Below, piece after piece: positions 6,960 to 14,791 of a DNA stretch of 24,901 bases (positions are counted from its first letter, which is position 1; each line of letters starts with the position of its first letter). The translations under genes were made by a program, and so were the position numbers. A model generated the notes under the pieces. The model saw nothing but the letters and a program-made list of their open reading frames with translations, had not been told where the DNA came from and did no database searches. The stretch covers positions 1 to 24,901 of the forward strand of contig JAILIJ010000170.1 of NCBI GenBank assembly GCA_024695315.1. Reading direction: 5' to 3'. The DNA comes from Bacteroidaceae bacterium (lineage in GTDB: Bacteria; Bacteroidota; Bacteroidia; Bacteroidales; Bacteroidaceae).

Positions 6960-8501
6960 TTACTTGGCAAAAGCAACAGCACGTGTTTCACGAATGACTG
7001 TGATTTTTACCTGTCCAGGGTATGTCATCTCATCCTGAATCTTTTTGGCTATGTCAGCACTTAGAGTATCGATATCCTTATCTGAGATCTTGTCTGCCCC
7101 AACAATAACGCGAAGCTCACGACCGGCTTGGATAGCGTAAGTCTTTGTTACACCTGGGTAGCTGCTTGCAAGATTCTCAAGGTCATTAAGACGTTTGATA
7201 TAAGCTTCTACGATTTCGCGTCTTGCACCAGGACGTGCTCCAGAAATAGCATCGCAGACCTGAACAATAGGAGCTATGAGAGAAGTCATTTCTGCTTCAT
7301 CATGGTGAGCCGCAATTGCATTTACAATATCTGGCTTTTCCTTAAATTTCTCGGCTATTTGCGCTCCATAAAGTGCATGTGGCAGTTCTGGTTGTTCGTC
7401 TGGTACTTTTCCAATATCGTGAAGAAGTCCTGCTCGTCTTGCTTTCTTTGGATTTAATCCCAATTCGGCAGCCATAACAGCACAAAGGTTTGCTGTTTCT
7501 CTGGCATGTTGCAGAAGGTTCTGACCGTAAGAAGAACGGTATTTCATTTTACCAACTATGCGGATAAGTTCAGGGTGTAGTCCATGTATTCCGAGGTCAA
7601 TAGTTGTACGCTTACCGGTTTCGATAATTTCTTCTTCTACTTGCTTTTTTACTTTAGCAACAACCTCTTCGATTCTTGCTGGATGAATACGGCCATCAGC
7701 AACAAGCTGGTGGAGTGCAAGACGGCATATTTCGCGACGAACAGGATCGAAGGCGCTAATAACAATAGCTTCAGGGGTGTCATCGACAACAATTTCCACA
7801 CCTGTTGCTGCTTCAAGAGCGCGAATATTGCGTCCTTCACGTCCGATAACTCGGCCTTTTACTTCATCTGAGTCGATATGGAAAACTGTTACGGAGTTTT
7901 CTATTGCGGCTTCAGTAGCTACACGTTGGATTGTTTGGATGACTATTTTCTTTGCCTCTTTTGTTGCTGTCATTTTTGCATCATCCATAATCTCATTGAT
8001 ATACTGCTGAGCTTGCGTCTTAGCTTCATCTTTGAGGCCTTCAATAAGGTGTTCCTTAGCTTCGTCGGCAGATAGACCGCTTATTGCTTCAAGCTTTTGC
8101 ATTTCTTGCTCGTGGAGCATCTCAACTTCTTCCTTACGGCGATTGAGAAGGTCCTGCTGTCTATCCAAGTTAGCTTTGAATTTGTCACTTTCTGCATTTT
8201 TGCGCTGAAGATCCTCATGGCGCTGGTTTAGCGAAAGTTCACGCTGCTTAAGCTTGTTTTCTACTTGCTGAATCTTTTGGTTGCGTTGTGCTGCTTCCTT
8301 TTCTAGTTCAGCTTTTTTATTTAGGAATTTTTCCTTAACCTCGAGTTGCTTACTCTTTTTAATAGCTTCACCTTCTATTTCAGCATCTTTTAGTATCTGC
8401 TCCTTTTTTTGGGTGATAATCATATTAAAAAGCGCATATCCTAGGCCGAAACCAACAACGAGGCATGCTACTGCTATAGTTATAGCTATGATTAAATCCA
8501 T
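6960..8501 (-). CDS. rny: Ribonuclease Y
   Basis: RNase Y is a membrane-anchored endoribonuclease that initiates mRNA decay. The 513-residue product shows all its parts in order. Residues about 3-24 form an N-terminal membrane segment, and about 25-195 a long charged coiled coil rich in E, K and Q. A KH RNA-binding domain follows, with VIGREGRNIRALEAATG near 217-233, and then an HD domain with LLHDIGKVPD around 359-368 (His361-Asp362 bind metal) and AAHHDEAEM further on. Length fits the family (about 510-520). It follows zapA after 30 bp and precedes the Wzi-like gene by 18 bp. A zapA-rny pair is, as I recall, a common arrangement in Bacteroidales. No defect seen. Confidence 0.97.
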   Translation of the reverse strand: MDLIIAITIAVACLVVGFGLGYALFNMIITQKKEQILKDAEIEGEAIKKSKQLEVKEKFLNKKAELEKEAAQRNQKIQQVENKLKQRELSLNQRHEDLQRKNAESDKFKANLDRQQDLLNRRKEEVEMLHEQEMQKLEAISGLSADEAKEHLIEGLKDEAKTQAQQYINEIMDDAKMTATKEAKKIVIQTIQRVATEAAIENSVTVFHIDSDEVKGRVIGREGRNIRALEAATGVEIVVDDTPEAIVISAFDPVRREICRLALHQLVADGRIHPARIEEVVAKVKKQVEEEIIETGKRTTIDLGIHGLHPELIRIVGKMKYRSSYGQNLLQHARETANLCAVMAAELGLNPKKARRAGLLHDIGKVPDEQPELPHALYGAQIAEKFKEKPDIVNAIAAHHDEAEMTSLIAPIVQVCDAISGARPGARREIVEAYIKRLNDLENLASSYPGVTKTYAIQAGRELRVIVGADKISDKDIDTLSADIAKKIQDEMTYPGQVKITVIRETRAVAFAK

Positions 8502-8531
8502 GTTCTAAATTAAATTGTTAAGGGTTATTTT

Positions 8532-8837
8532 TTAGGCTTCAAGATTATCTATTTCTTTCTCTAGCCCCTTCATCATCTCCATGTATGGTCCATTATCTGA
8601 CAAATTAGCTGTTTGCAACGCTTTTACCGTTGTAAGAAGTAAGGCCATACCATAATAGTACTTTTCGCTTGGAAGTGATGGGAATTTTGCTCTAAGACGT
8701 TGTAACTGTGATTGAATTTGCTGAGCTGCATCACGGTAATATTTTTCCTCCTCAGGCGTGTTTACAGTGAGTGGAAATTGCAGATCTTCGATGCTAATTC
8801 GTATGTTGAGTCTTTCTTTTGTTTTTTCTGTTGGCAT
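8532..8837 (-). CDS. zapA: Cell division protein ZapA
   Basis: ZapA binds and bundles FtsZ filaments at the division ring. The 101-residue protein fits ZapA length and layout. An N-terminal globular half contains LNIRISIEDLQFPLTVNTPEEEKYYRDAA, read here as two pieces around residues 10-38. A helical C-terminal half follows with LLTTVKALQTANLSDN and an acidic coiled-coil end. It lies between a small coiled-coil gene (8955-9305) and rny, all on the minus strand, and probably shares their promoter at 9334-9364. The coiled-coil partner just upstream recalls the ZapA/ZapB pairing of other bacteria, but that is inference. Confidence 0.88.
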   Translation of the reverse strand: MPTEKTKERLNIRISIEDLQFPLTVNTPEEEKYYRDAAQQIQSQLQRLRAKFPSLPSEKYYYGMALLLTTVKALQTANLSDNGPYMEMMKGLEKEIDNLEA

Positions 8838-8954
8838 AATTCCTGGCCTTGATTTTAATGTGTCAGATGGATAAGGTACATTATTATATTTTGAGTGGTA
8901 GATTTTTTGAAAAGATGATGTTGTTGCTACAGTTCAAGATTTTTCGATTTAGGC

Positions 8955-9305
8955 TTATAATATTTTAGTTGCCTCATCTTCTTCATCTCCATAGTCCTCA
9001 TCTTCTTGTTTTTCTGCACTCAAAATGCTAATGCATTTATTCACGTCACGTACCAATTTAGTAATCTTCTGCTTAGCACCTTTTAGGTCATTATCGCTGA
9101 TACTAATCATTTTGGCAAGTTTTAGGTTGTCGTAGTCTTTCCGAGATTGGTCTATCTCTGTATTGAGCGCGGAAATTTTTTCATCTCGAATTTTTAATTC
9201 TTCTTTGAGACTCTTATTTTCCTGCTTTAATACACCATATTCAGCGATAAGTTTATTTACTTTCGCTTCAAATTGTCTGATAGAAAATCGTTCTTCCTCT
9301 GTCAT
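8955..9305 (-). CDS. Small coiled-coil protein upstream of zapA, possible ZapB-like partner
   Basis: This 116-residue protein has no recognised enzyme motif. Residues about 5-60 are a coiled coil with heptad-like spacing (KVNKLIAEYGVLKQENKSLK and following). A short linker follows, and the tail is strongly acidic (EDEDYGDEEDEATKIL). There is no signal peptide or membrane segment, so it should be cytoplasmic. It is the first gene behind the promoter at 9334-9364 and is followed after about 117 bp by zapA, then rny. Size, coiled coil and position suggest a division-ring factor working with ZapA, comparable to ZapB, though no sequence match to ZapB can be claimed. The reading frame itself is credible from its composition and promoter. 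Confidence 0.6.
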   Translation of the reverse strand: MTEEERFSIRQFEAKVNKLIAEYGVLKQENKSLKEELKIRDEKISALNTEIDQSRKDYDNLKLAKMISISDNDLKGAKQKITKLVRDVNKCISILSAEKQEDEDYGDEEDEATKIL

Positions 9306-9333
9306 GAGTGTATTTAACTACTTCAATTTTTTG

Positions 9334-9364
9334 CAAATATAGATATTTTGTATTTTTTTTCAAA
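9334..9364 (-). promoter_or_regulatory. Promoter for the coiled-coil/zapA/rny unit
   Basis: On the minus strand TATATTTG (plus 9334-9341) is preceded after 19 nt by TTTG (plus 9361-9364), a full match to the Bacteroidetes pattern. The start point would fall near 9328, about 20 nt before the ATG at 9305. The site lies in the gap just after the stop of the gene at 9373-10020, so the two minus-strand units are probably separately started. Confidence 0.65.
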
Positions 9365-9372
9365 CAAAAAGC

Positions 9373-10020
9373 TTATTTTTTTAACTTCTGTTCTGCCTTT
9401 TGAAGTTCTTCGTCAGAAGGTTTAGGCTCCTTTTTTGCTAGAATTATGATATTATAGACATAATTTTGAATCCATTTTTCAGAGAAGCCTAACATTTGCT
9501 GATATCTCTTTATGGATGCTGCGGAGCGACGTGTATTGTCATCGGACCAATTATTGTTCGTTAAGACTTCATGAACTTCGTTATTTGTAACTCTTTTGAG
9601 GAGCCCTCCTAAGAAATTTGGAATTCTCATTTTGAGATTGAGACGATTGCTCATAAGCATTATGATTTCTTGACTGAATCCTTGGAAGGCAATCATGTAA
9701 TTACGAATGTCATTCGGATTTTTGCAGTTTTTCTTTATGCTTTTGTCTATCTCTTGAAAGAACTCTTCATTAAGTCCATAGATATCAATAAGCATTTTGC
9801 TACATGCTTTCTTTTCTCCAAGACCAAGCTTGTTGTTAAGAGTTGCAACATGCAGAGAACGCTTAAATGCTGCCATATCTGGCAACATAGCAAGATTTGT
9901 AATTCCGAAATTTGATGCCAAGACACTTTGGAAATATACTCTAATAAGTGTCATGAAATCTTCCATTCCTCCTACGTTATTCTTCTCCTTCTTTTTGAAA
10001 ATATTAGAAAAAAAACTCAT
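9373..10020 (-). CDS. Uncharacterised cytoplasmic protein next to the initiating transferase
   Basis: The function of this 215-residue protein is not recognised. It starts MSFFSNIFKKKEKN, a short aromatic and then lysine-rich stretch, and continues as mostly helical sequence (FMTLIRVYFQSVLASNFGI, then MLPDMAAFKRSLHVATLNNK). It ends in a lysine/glutamate-rich helix (PSDEELQKAEQKLKK). There is no signal peptide and no convincing membrane segment; the amphipathic start could touch the membrane surface. It begins 18 bp after the stop of the WcaJ-like transferase on the same strand, so the two are very likely cotranscribed. That suggests, without proof, a role in surface-glycan export or its control. 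A promoter for the next unit starts right after its stop codon. Confidence 0.6.
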   Translation of the reverse strand: MSFFSNIFKKKEKNNVGGMEDFMTLIRVYFQSVLASNFGITNLAMLPDMAAFKRSLHVATLNNKLGLGEKKACSKMLIDIYGLNEEFFQEIDKSIKKNCKNPNDIRNYMIAFQGFSQEIIMLMSNRLNLKMRIPNFLGGLLKRVTNNEVHEVLTNNNWSDDNTRRSAASIKRYQQMLGFSEKWIQNYVYNIIILAKKEPKPSDEELQKAEQKLKK

Positions 10021-10038
10021 CGTTAATGTAATTATAAT

Positions 10039-11445
10039 TTAATATGCGTTCTTTTCTCCACCAAACATATTTGTTATGGTTTTAATCATAATTTTTATGT
10101 CTAGGAAAAAAGTCCAGTTTTCTATATATTCAATATCTTTCTTAACTCGTCCCTCCATTTGGTCTATGTATTTTGTTTCGCCGCGGAATCCTGTTACTTG
10201 TGCAAGTCCTGAAATTCCTGGTTTTGCTAGGTGGCGTACCATAAACCTATTAATGAGTTTTGAGTATTCTTCAGTATGTAAAAGCATGTGTGGACGTGGA
10301 CCTACCATTGACATTTCCCCTTTCCAAACATTGATGAATTGTGGTATTTCGTCAATATTTGTTTTTCGCATAAAGTCTCCGAAAGGATACTTACGAGGGT
10401 CGTCCTTTGTTGCTTGTATCTTATCTGCGTCTTTATTAACTTTCATAGTACGAAACTTGTAGCATAAAAATATTTTTCCGTCAAGTCCTGTTCGTTCTTG
10501 TTTAAAGAATACAGGTCCTGGAGATTTTATCTTTATCATTATTGCTACAAATATGTAGAGCCAAGGGAAGATAAAAATGAGAACAAGACTTGAACAAATC
10601 AAGTCGAAGGCCCTTTTTATAAATTTATTCGTTGGCTTAGCCAAAGGTTCTTCTCTTTTTGCAATTACTGGAGTATTTCCTACGAATGATAGTGACATCT
10701 TACTACCAAATACATCTAATGCAGGAATATAGAAAAATCTAATTAAGTGGTTGTCACAGAATTTACTTACTATATTTATGAGATCTTGATTCTCTTTTGG
10801 TATATATCCATAAATCTCATTTACATTGTTGTGTGTTGCTAGCCATTCATAGATATCCCCTAATCCTCCTACACGTATTTTCTTGAAATCGTTTGCAGTA
10901 GGCTCTCCATCGTAGAATACACCTATTATATTATATCCATAGGCTGGATTTTTTAATGTTTTATATAGCTCGTACACCTCAGATTCTCCTCCGATTAACA
11001 AGATATTCTTTTGGTTTTTCTTATTTGAACGAACATTTGTAAGAGTTTTTCTAATTAAGATTCGTTCAAGAAATAGAAGTGGAGTAAAAATAAAGAACGT
11101 AGCTAAAAGAAATGTTCTTGGAAATATCGGATTTAACTTTGTTAGAAGTGTCAAAAGCGATACAAATAAGAACATCAACAAACTTGTTGTTGTTACTCGT
11201 TTGGCTATTTCTTCGATTTTTACAATTCGTTTCTGTACGATGGCTGGGTATATACTATAGCTTGCCAAGAAACTAAATATGTATATTGCCAATAATGCTG
11301 GCATATTATCAATATGGGCTATCTTAGATCGAAAAAAATAGTATTCAACAATATATGTACCTAAAACTACACAGACAAGTAGTATAATGTCAAGTGCCAT
11401 TATACATCCTTTTAATGCATTATCTTTGCCTAAACCTGCTATCAT
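10039..11445 (-). CDS. WcaJ-type undecaprenyl-phosphate sugar phosphotransferase (initiating exopolysaccharide transferase)
   Basis: This 468-residue membrane protein has the two-part layout of polyprenyl glycosylphosphotransferases. The N-terminal half has about four to five membrane segments and a nucleotide-binding-like region (KNILLIGGESEVYELYKTL). The C-terminal catalytic domain starts at KRAFDLICSSLVLIFIFPW and has SPGPVFFKQERTGLDGK, CYKFRTM, RKTNIDEIPQFINVWKGEMS, MVGPRPH and KPGISGLAQVTGFRG. It transfers a hexose-1-phosphate to undecaprenyl phosphate to begin a repeat unit. Start choice: an internal ATG at 11398-11400 (MALDIILL) has AAGGA about 7 nt upstream and leads straight into a membrane helix. 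The true protein may therefore be 453 residues. It diverges from the Wzc-like gene, with a 232-bp shared region. Confidence 0.9.
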   Translation of the reverse strand: MIAGLGKDNALKGCIMALDIILLVCVVLGTYIVEYYFFRSKIAHIDNMPALLAIYIFSFLASYSIYPAIVQKRIVKIEEIAKRVTTTSLLMFLFVSLLTLLTKLNPIFPRTFLLATFFIFTPLLFLERILIRKTLTNVRSNKKNQKNILLIGGESEVYELYKTLKNPAYGYNIIGVFYDGEPTANDFKKIRVGGLGDIYEWLATHNNVNEIYGYIPKENQDLINIVSKFCDNHLIRFFYIPALDVFGSKMSLSFVGNTPVIAKREEPLAKPTNKFIKRAFDLICSSLVLIFIFPWLYIFVAIMIKIKSPGPVFFKQERTGLDGKIFLCYKFRTMKVNKDADKIQATKDDPRKYPFGDFMRKTNIDEIPQFINVWKGEMSMVGPRPHMLLHTEEYSKLINRFMVRHLAKPGISGLAQVTGFRGETKYIDQMEGRVKKDIEYIENWTFFLDIKIMIKTITNMFGGEKNAY

Positions 11446-11589
11446 TTTTATATTTGTTGATTATTGTTGCTCTTTTGAAATTAAATCATGCAAAGATAGT
11501 TAATTCTTTTTATTTATTTGTCGTGAATATACTTTTTTTTTGTGACCTTGTAAAAATATGCCAAATATATAGTTTTTTTATCGTAAGGT

Positions 11590-11621
11590 TTTGTTATAAT
11601 AGAAAAAAGAACGTATATTTG
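11590..11621 (+). promoter_or_regulatory. Promoter for the Wzc-like gene
   Basis: TTTG at 11590-11593, a 20-nt spacer and TATATTTG at 11614-11621 match the Bacteroidetes consensus fully. Transcription should begin near 11628, giving a leader of about 50 nt. It sits in the gap between two divergent polysaccharide genes. For the minus-strand gene only a lone TATCTTTG (plus 11491-11498) was seen, without a -33 box. Confidence 0.7.
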
Positions 11622-11677
11622 CACATATTTTTAACTTTTTAAAAACACTAGATTAGAAATTAACAATATACTAAAAT

Positions 11678-14167
11678 ATGCAGGCGAATAATAATGACGC
11701 AAATCTAAACGCAATGAATGAGGAAGAGTCTAGCTTTGACATCCGAATGATTTGGGCGGTTTTTATGGAGTATAAATTTTGGTTTTTGGCTTCTGTTCTT
11801 ATATGTTTAACAGCAGCTATGATATATCTAAGATATTCTACTCCAATCTATAGTATTTCATCTAAGATTCTTATAAAAGATAAGGATCATTCTTATTCAG
11901 GTTCCTCTATTAACAGTACCTTCGCTGAGATGGGTATGACCAATAGTAGTAATGGTTTTGATAATGAGTTGGAAATCATTGCTACAAAGACTTTGAATAA
12001 GCGTGTTGTTCGTGAACTTAAATTGTATACTCGTTATGTTATTGAGGGAAAGTTTAAGGATCGTGAAATATATGGAAAATATTCTCCATTTCTTGTTGAT
12101 TTTGATAATGAGGAATTAGATTCATTACGATCATCTATTGCTGCTGAAATTAGAAATGAAGGCAAAGGTATTAAGTTAACTCTCAATGCCGATGGAACAG
12201 AGATTGTAAAGAATATAAATTCTTTTCCTTGTGAAATAATTACTCCTATAGGTAAGGTGATTGTTGATAAGAATTCTCTTGTGGATAATTATGACTTGGA
12301 AGGTAAGGTATTGCATGTTAATATATCACCAATTGATGCTGTTGCTGGTGGATTTGCTGGTGGTCTTGGAGTATCACCAACTTCAAAGACAACAACGGTT
12401 GCATTGATTTCACGTAGTGATAATCTTCCACAGCGCTCAGTTGACTATCTGAAGTGTCTTGTTGATATGTATAATAAAGATGCTAATGAGGATAATAATC
12501 AAGAAGCATTGAAAACTGCCGAGTTTATCGATGATCGTCTTAATGTTATCGCTCAGGAATTAAGTGCATCAGAAGAAGAACTGGAACAATATAAGAGTTC
12601 AAGAAGAATTGTAAATTACTCATCTGACGCATCGATGGATGCTAATCAGAATTTGAAATATACATCTGAACTTGCCGATATACAGAGCCAGGTGAACCTT
12701 TTGGACTTCCTTATTGAGTTCGTGAATGATAAGAAAAATTACATGGATATGATTCCTAGTACTCTTCCACTTAAGGATCAGAATCTCCTTGCTATGATTG
12801 GAAAGTATAATGAACTTATTCATAATAGAAATCGTCTTTTGCGTAGTGCAGCAGAGACAAGCCCTGCTGTTGAACAAAAAACTATTGAAGCTGATAGCTA
12901 CCTTAAGGGTATTAAGTCTTCACTTGATAATGCCAAAAAAGGTCTTTTGATTCAGGAGAAAGATATAAAGAGTCAGCAGAACAAATATGAAAATCTCATT
13001 ACTGCGGCTCCTGCTAAAGAACGTCAGCTTGCAGGAATGAATCGTCAGCAGGGTGTAAAAGCCGATTTGTATGTGATGCTCTTGCAGAAACGTGAAGAAA
13101 ACCTTATTACTTTGAAGTCTCAGGCATATAAAGCACGTTTAATCGAGGAACCTACAGTTTCGGGTCCTGTTTCTCCAAAACGTCAGATGATACTTCTTAT
13201 TGCTTTGGCATTAGGTATTGGAATTCCATACGCAGTATATTTTATTCGTAACCTTTTCCGTTATCGAGTAGAAGGTAAGGAAGACATTGCAAAATATACA
13301 TCTGTTCCATTATTTGGAAGTATTCCTTTTGTTAAGGCATTGTCAAAGGGTAACCGAACTATTGTTCTTCAGGAGAATCATAATAGTATTATGATGGAAT
13401 GTTATCGATCTCTTCGTTCGAATTTGCCATTTGTCATAACAAAAGAACAGAAGGTTCTTCTCTTTACATCATGTACATCAGGTGAAGGAAAGACCGTAAT
13501 TGCTGCAAACTTCGGAACATGTGTCGCATTTGCAGGAAAGAAAGTTCTCTTGGTAGGTCTTGATATTCGTAAACCACGTTTGGCTACGTTGTTTAATTTG
13601 AGTGAAACAGAGAGAGGTATTTCTAATTACTTTGCTCGTGATCCTCAGGATTTCGAGTACCTTGACGGACTCATTCAGAATTCAGGAATAAGTGAAAATC
13701 TTGATATCCTTCCTGCAGGTTCTATTCCTCCAAACCCATCAGAGTTGTTGGAGAAATCAAGTTTGGGTGTCGCTCTTGAACATCTTAAGACTAAGTATGA
13801 TTATATTTTGATGGATACTGCGCCAGTTGGACTCGTATCCGATACACTTACAATTGCAAAATATGCAGATGCGACAATGTTCGTAGTACGTTGTAACTAT
13901 ACTCTTAAGGCTGATCTTGAATTCGTGAATGAGATGCACGTAGATAAGCGTCTTCCAAATATGAACGTCATCCTTAACGGTGTCGAGTTTACTCATAATA
14001 GTTATAGCTACAAGCGCTATGGTGGCTATGGTTATGGTAAGAGTTACGGCTATGGTAAGAGCTATGGTTATGGTAAGGGTTATGGCTATGGTTATGGTTA
14101 CGGATACGGCTATGGTTACGGTTATGGCTATGGTAATAATGGTAATCAGAAACTTGAAGAAGTATAA
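11678..14167 (+). CDS. Wzc-type polysaccharide co-polymerase / bacterial tyrosine kinase with long Tyr-Gly tail
   Basis: This 829-residue protein fuses a polysaccharide co-polymerase and a BY-kinase. A first membrane segment at about 33-50 is followed by a Wzz-like periplasmic region with a coiled-coil stalk (about 280-480). A second membrane segment lies near 507-530 (MILLIALALGIGIPYAVYF), and the cytoplasmic kinase follows. Its nucleotide site shows Walker A SGEGKT (about 601-606), a Walker A' stretch LLVGLDIRKPRL and Walker B YILMDTAP (about 709-716). Autophosphorylation happens on C-terminal tyrosines. Here residues 776-818 hold 18 of them, mostly as Tyr-Gly pairs. The protein should control chain length and export of the polymer begun by the divergent WcaJ-like enzyme. 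No Wza exporter or Wzb-type phosphatase is adjacent. A HAD phosphatase gene follows after 23 bp. Confidence 0.93.
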   Translation: MQANNNDANLNAMNEEESSFDIRMIWAVFMEYKFWFLASVLICLTAAMIYLRYSTPIYSISSKILIKDKDHSYSGSSINSTFAEMGMTNSSNGFDNELEIIATKTLNKRVVRELKLYTRYVIEGKFKDREIYGKYSPFLVDFDNEELDSLRSSIAAEIRNEGKGIKLTLNADGTEIVKNINSFPCEIITPIGKVIVDKNSLVDNYDLEGKVLHVNISPIDAVAGGFAGGLGVSPTSKTTTVALISRSDNLPQRSVDYLKCLVDMYNKDANEDNNQEALKTAEFIDDRLNVIAQELSASEEELEQYKSSRRIVNYSSDASMDANQNLKYTSELADIQSQVNLLDFLIEFVNDKKNYMDMIPSTLPLKDQNLLAMIGKYNELIHNRNRLLRSAAETSPAVEQKTIEADSYLKGIKSSLDNAKKGLLIQEKDIKSQQNKYENLITAAPAKERQLAGMNRQQGVKADLYVMLLQKREENLITLKSQAYKARLIEEPTVSGPVSPKRQMILLIALALGIGIPYAVYFIRNLFRYRVEGKEDIAKYTSVPLFGSIPFVKALSKGNRTIVLQENHNSIMMECYRSLRSNLPFVITKEQKVLLFTSCTSGEGKTVIAANFGTCVAFAGKKVLLVGLDIRKPRLATLFNLSETERGISNYFARDPQDFEYLDGLIQNSGISENLDILPAGSIPPNPSELLEKSSLGVALEHLKTKYDYILMDTAPVGLVSDTLTIAKYADATMFVVRCNYTLKADLEFVNEMHVDKRLPNMNVILNGVEFTHNSYSYKRYGGYGYGKSYGYGKSYGYGKGYGYGYGYGYGYGYGYGYGNNGNQKLEEV
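14003..14131 (+). repeat. In-frame GGTTAT-type hexanucleotide repeat coding the Tyr-Gly tail
   Basis: The 3' end of the kinase gene repeats Gly-Tyr codon pairs (GGT or GGC with TAT or TAC), broken by a few Lys-Ser and Lys-Gly pairs. It encodes 18 tyrosines in 43 residues. The longest uninterrupted stretch (about 14078-14131) has nine Tyr codons. Because the unit is 6 bp, gain or loss of units keeps the frame. Codons vary between copies, so it is not a fresh perfect expansion. Confidence 0.85.
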
Positions 14168-14190
14168 TTACAAATTATCAATAATAAAGA

Positions 14191-14646
14191 ATGGTTATTG
14201 CAGTTGATTTTGATGGAACGATAGTTGAACATCGTTATCCAGAAATTGGCGAGGAACGTCCTTTCGCTGTAGAGACATTAAAGAAGTTACAGGAACAACG
14301 TCATAAGTTGATTCTTTGGACTGTTCGTGAAGGAGAACTTCTTGATGCTGCACTTGAATGGTGTAAAGCTCGAGGATTGGAGTTCTATGCTGTTAATAGC
14401 GATTCTTCTGATATGTTTAACGAGGCAAAAGACAAAAATTTGTCTTGTAAGCTCAATGCCGATGTTTTTATAGATGATAGAAATGTAGGTGGTATCCCTG
14501 ATTGGGGTACCATCTATAAAATTATATCTACAGGAAGAACTTATCAGCAAGTTCTTCGTGATAGAATTTCACACGAGATGGGACAGCTTGAGGAACCTCC
14601 AGCTCCAAAATGGATGTTTTGGAAGTCTCATCGTAATAGTCGTTAA
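14191..14646 (+). CDS. HAD-superfamily phosphatase (BT0820-like)
   Basis: This 151-residue hydrolase of the haloacid dehalogenase fold has motif I VDFDGT at 5-10 (nucleophile Asp6, acid Asp8). Motif II has Thr44 in ILWTVREG, and motif IV is the Asp95-Asp96 pair of FIDDRNVGG. It lacks a large cap domain. The layout resembles the small BT0820-type phosphatases of Bacteroides as I recall them. The substrate is unknown. It starts 23 bp after the Wzc-like kinase and is probably cotranscribed with it, in the place where a low-molecular-weight tyrosine phosphatase often sits in capsule operons. A role in dephosphorylating the kinase tail or a sugar phosphate would fit but is only inferred. Confidence 0.8.
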   Translation: MVIAVDFDGTIVEHRYPEIGEERPFAVETLKKLQEQRHKLILWTVREGELLDAALEWCKARGLEFYAVNSDSSDMFNEAKDKNLSCKLNADVFIDDRNVGGIPDWGTIYKIISTGRTYQQVLRDRISHEMGQLEEPPAPKWMFWKSHRNSR

Positions 14647-14707
14647 ATTTTGTAGACTAGATAAAACAATATTTTAATTAAAAATTACAATGGTACCAGA
14701 TTCTGAT

Positions 14708-14748
14708 GGGTGTCCCGCGGCGCCGTATTGCTCGACATCCGATTTTTT
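14708..14748 (+). terminator. GC-rich hairpin with T-run after the kinase/HAD unit
   Basis: GGGTGTC (14708-14714) pairs with GACATCC (14734-14740), one position being G-U, around a 19-nt GC-rich loop that contains the palindrome CGGCGCCG. Six T follow at 14743-14748. It lies about 60 nt after the HAD stop and fits an intrinsic terminator for that unit. The loop is long for a terminator, so a leader element for the next gene is the main alternative. Confidence 0.4.
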
Positions 14749-14791
14749 AGAAGTTAGAATTTATCAATTAAACAAGTAAACAGGTGTTTTT

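Noticed and set aside
8838..8954. Possible 6S RNA next to zapA, as found in some other bacteria
   Set aside because: The gap is only 117 bp, has no long closing stem and no promoter of its own.
14003..14131. Possible CRISPR-like or satellite array
   Set aside because: The 6-bp period is fully explained by Gly-Tyr codons in an intact reading frame; there are no spacers.
13980..14207. 75-residue plus-strand ORF rich in Met, Val and Ala
   Set aside because: It is the out-of-frame reading of the Tyr-Gly repeat of the kinase gene.
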